DNA of 64,000 bases from Stictocephala bisonia (lineage: Eukaryota; Arthropoda; Insecta; Hemiptera; Membracidae). The position numbers and the translations under genes were made by a program. The stretch covers positions 248,001 through 312,000 of the forward strand of contig JAQJVL010000704.1 in assembly GCA_035578905.1 (NCBI GenBank), read 5' to 3'. Below the pieces are notes generated by a model, which saw only the letters and a program-made list of their open reading frames with translations, was not told the origin of the DNA and did no database searches. Of this stretch, positions 62,461 to 64,000 are shown piece by piece; position 1 is the stretch's first letter, and every line of letters begins with the position of its first letter.

Positions 62461-64000
62461 TTTGTAAGAGAGACATTTGCACGGAACCTAAATTGTAATA
62501 GAAGGATATAAAATTTAATAAAACACAGTTTCGATAGGCCAGAATCTCACTAGGTCCTAATAGAATAACACTACAGTATAAAAATAACAAACAAATTAAA
62601 TGCATTATAAATTAGTGTAATAGAATTTTCACGTAAGATGGGTGAAAACCTAAACAAATTAAATTAGAGAGTTATTAGAAGTTTAATAATACAGACACGA
62701 AGTATATAATTCCTGCACTTATATACAAGTTTCTTGCTTTGCTGCTTAAAAACTCCAACAAAATGTAATTTATTTTCATACAAACATGTAATCATATTTG
62801 TAAATTATTTTCTTTCTAAACTCTTAAATATAATAACACTTTAAATTAATTTTTGTCTAAAAGTCTCTCTTGAAAATACCTCTTATGTCATTATTTATCT
62901 CAACTTAAATTATTGTGCTTTATTACATACATATTGTCTTCATCACTACCTATCTGTTAATGAGACCATAATGTATTTTTAGTATGTCTTTACTAAAAAA
63001 AAATAATAATAATAATAATAAATAAATAAATAAAATTCATAGAAACTGTCATTCATTTACTCGGTCAATCCATGTTCTTCCTTTTCACTGTATAACTTAC
63101 AATTAATTTCAGTCAAACTTAAGTGATTTGTTAGTATATACATTTTAAATTGTTAATAATTATTTAATTTTGTGTTTGTCATGTTTCCATAATCTTATTT
63201 TTCTTTTCTAAATTGAAATGTATGCACTATTGATTTTTGTTCAATCAAATACTTTTTCTTCAATATTCAAAATGTTACCGATGATCCTACAAATTAAACC
63301 ATATTATGAATTCTTAGTTAACATCTTAATGCGAATTGATTTATCATATGAATATTTATACAATATATCTTTTAAATTTTAAATTTTTATTTGATTTGTT
63401 ACTAACTATTTAATTTCGTCTTAGCGGCCGTATACACTATTTCAACCGTACAATATAAGCTGTATTAAAAAACAGCAGTAAAAACTGCTAATTTCTTTAT
63501 TTAGTGTTATAATGGTCATGCTACTGCTTATATAACACTTTTATTTCTTTTCGAGAATGACAATGTACTGTATTGATCAATATACATTACTCAATAATAC
63601 ATTTAATAATTCTTAATTATGTTAATATAGTGTTCACAGTGAGCTTACCTCTAATGATTTAATAATTCAAAATACCATAAATAACTCGACATAAAATTTC
63701 ATTATACTTTTTATATTAAAATATACATTATTTATATAAAATATTGCTTTGTTTTTTATGTATATTTAAAACTTGAAAAAAACATCTCCTACCAACTATT
63801 TTCATTTTATCACTGCATATTAACAGTATTTTTAGAGAACTAAACAGTTTTATATTTTCTAAACAGAAAATAAAATTCTAATTTATGAAAGTATATATTG
63901 TTGTTTATAAGTGTTTATTTACCACGAACACCTTCAAGTGTATACACATTTAACAAAACACTAAACAAATAAATTGCTCTTTAACATGCAACTTTTTGCA
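62461..64000. other. Gene-free A+T-rich DNA
   Basis: Apart from a short AAT/AAAT microsatellite at about 62996-63035, nothing supportable. Confidence 0.55.

Overview
The window is an A+T-rich, gene-poor stretch of an animal nuclear genome, most likely an arthropod and probably an insect. The signs are the density of Penelope-like, Ty3/gypsy and Polinton/Maverick elements, short GGTTA/TTAGG-type runs, abundant microsatellites and minisatellites, and intron-like noncoding DNA. There is no prokaryotic gene organisation and no complete host gene. The one host-type coding clue is a possible serpin C-terminal exon near 58.2-58.4 kb. Species cannot be assigned from this sequence.

Layout. 1-3.4 kb: two pieces of a decayed Penelope-like retroelement; the second keeps reverse-transcriptase and GIY-YIG-like endonuclease motifs in broken frames. 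3.4-33.5 kb: noncoding DNA with a 0.8-kb fold-back element (13.57-14.38 kb) and minisatellites of 36, 84, 27, 38 and 117 bp, plus CA/CT tracts. 33.57-46.70 kb: a composite mobile element. 46.7-64 kb: noncoding DNA with a second fold-back element, two large minisatellites (112/115 bp and 40 bp, both with higher-order duplication) and the serpin-like exon.

The centre of interest is the 33.57-46.70 kb unit. It has 112-bp terminal inverted repeats with three mismatches, starts AGTAGT, and is flanked by a perfect 6-bp duplication (ACCGTA), as expected of a Polinton/Maverick. The left part holds an inward promoter (perfect CRE palindrome, TATA box), ATG-free leader exons with consensus splice donors, a dUTPase, an unrecognised acidic protein, and a protein-primed family B DNA polymerase with an endonuclease VII-like zinc insertion. 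Splice acceptors sit just before or near each reading frame, and the polymerase ATG directly abuts one. This suggests a common spliced leader serving several reading frames. The leader intron holds six tandem stem-loops whose arms change in a compensatory way.

The polymerase has two frame breaks and is then cut off by a minus-strand Ty3/gypsy retrotransposon. The gypsy gag-pol is one 1,526-codon frame broken by one amber codon. Its 5' end runs into a 270-bp tract with no G on the plus strand, then an assembly gap of 123 N. The gap probably hides the gypsy 5' LTR and whatever remains of the right half of the Polinton.
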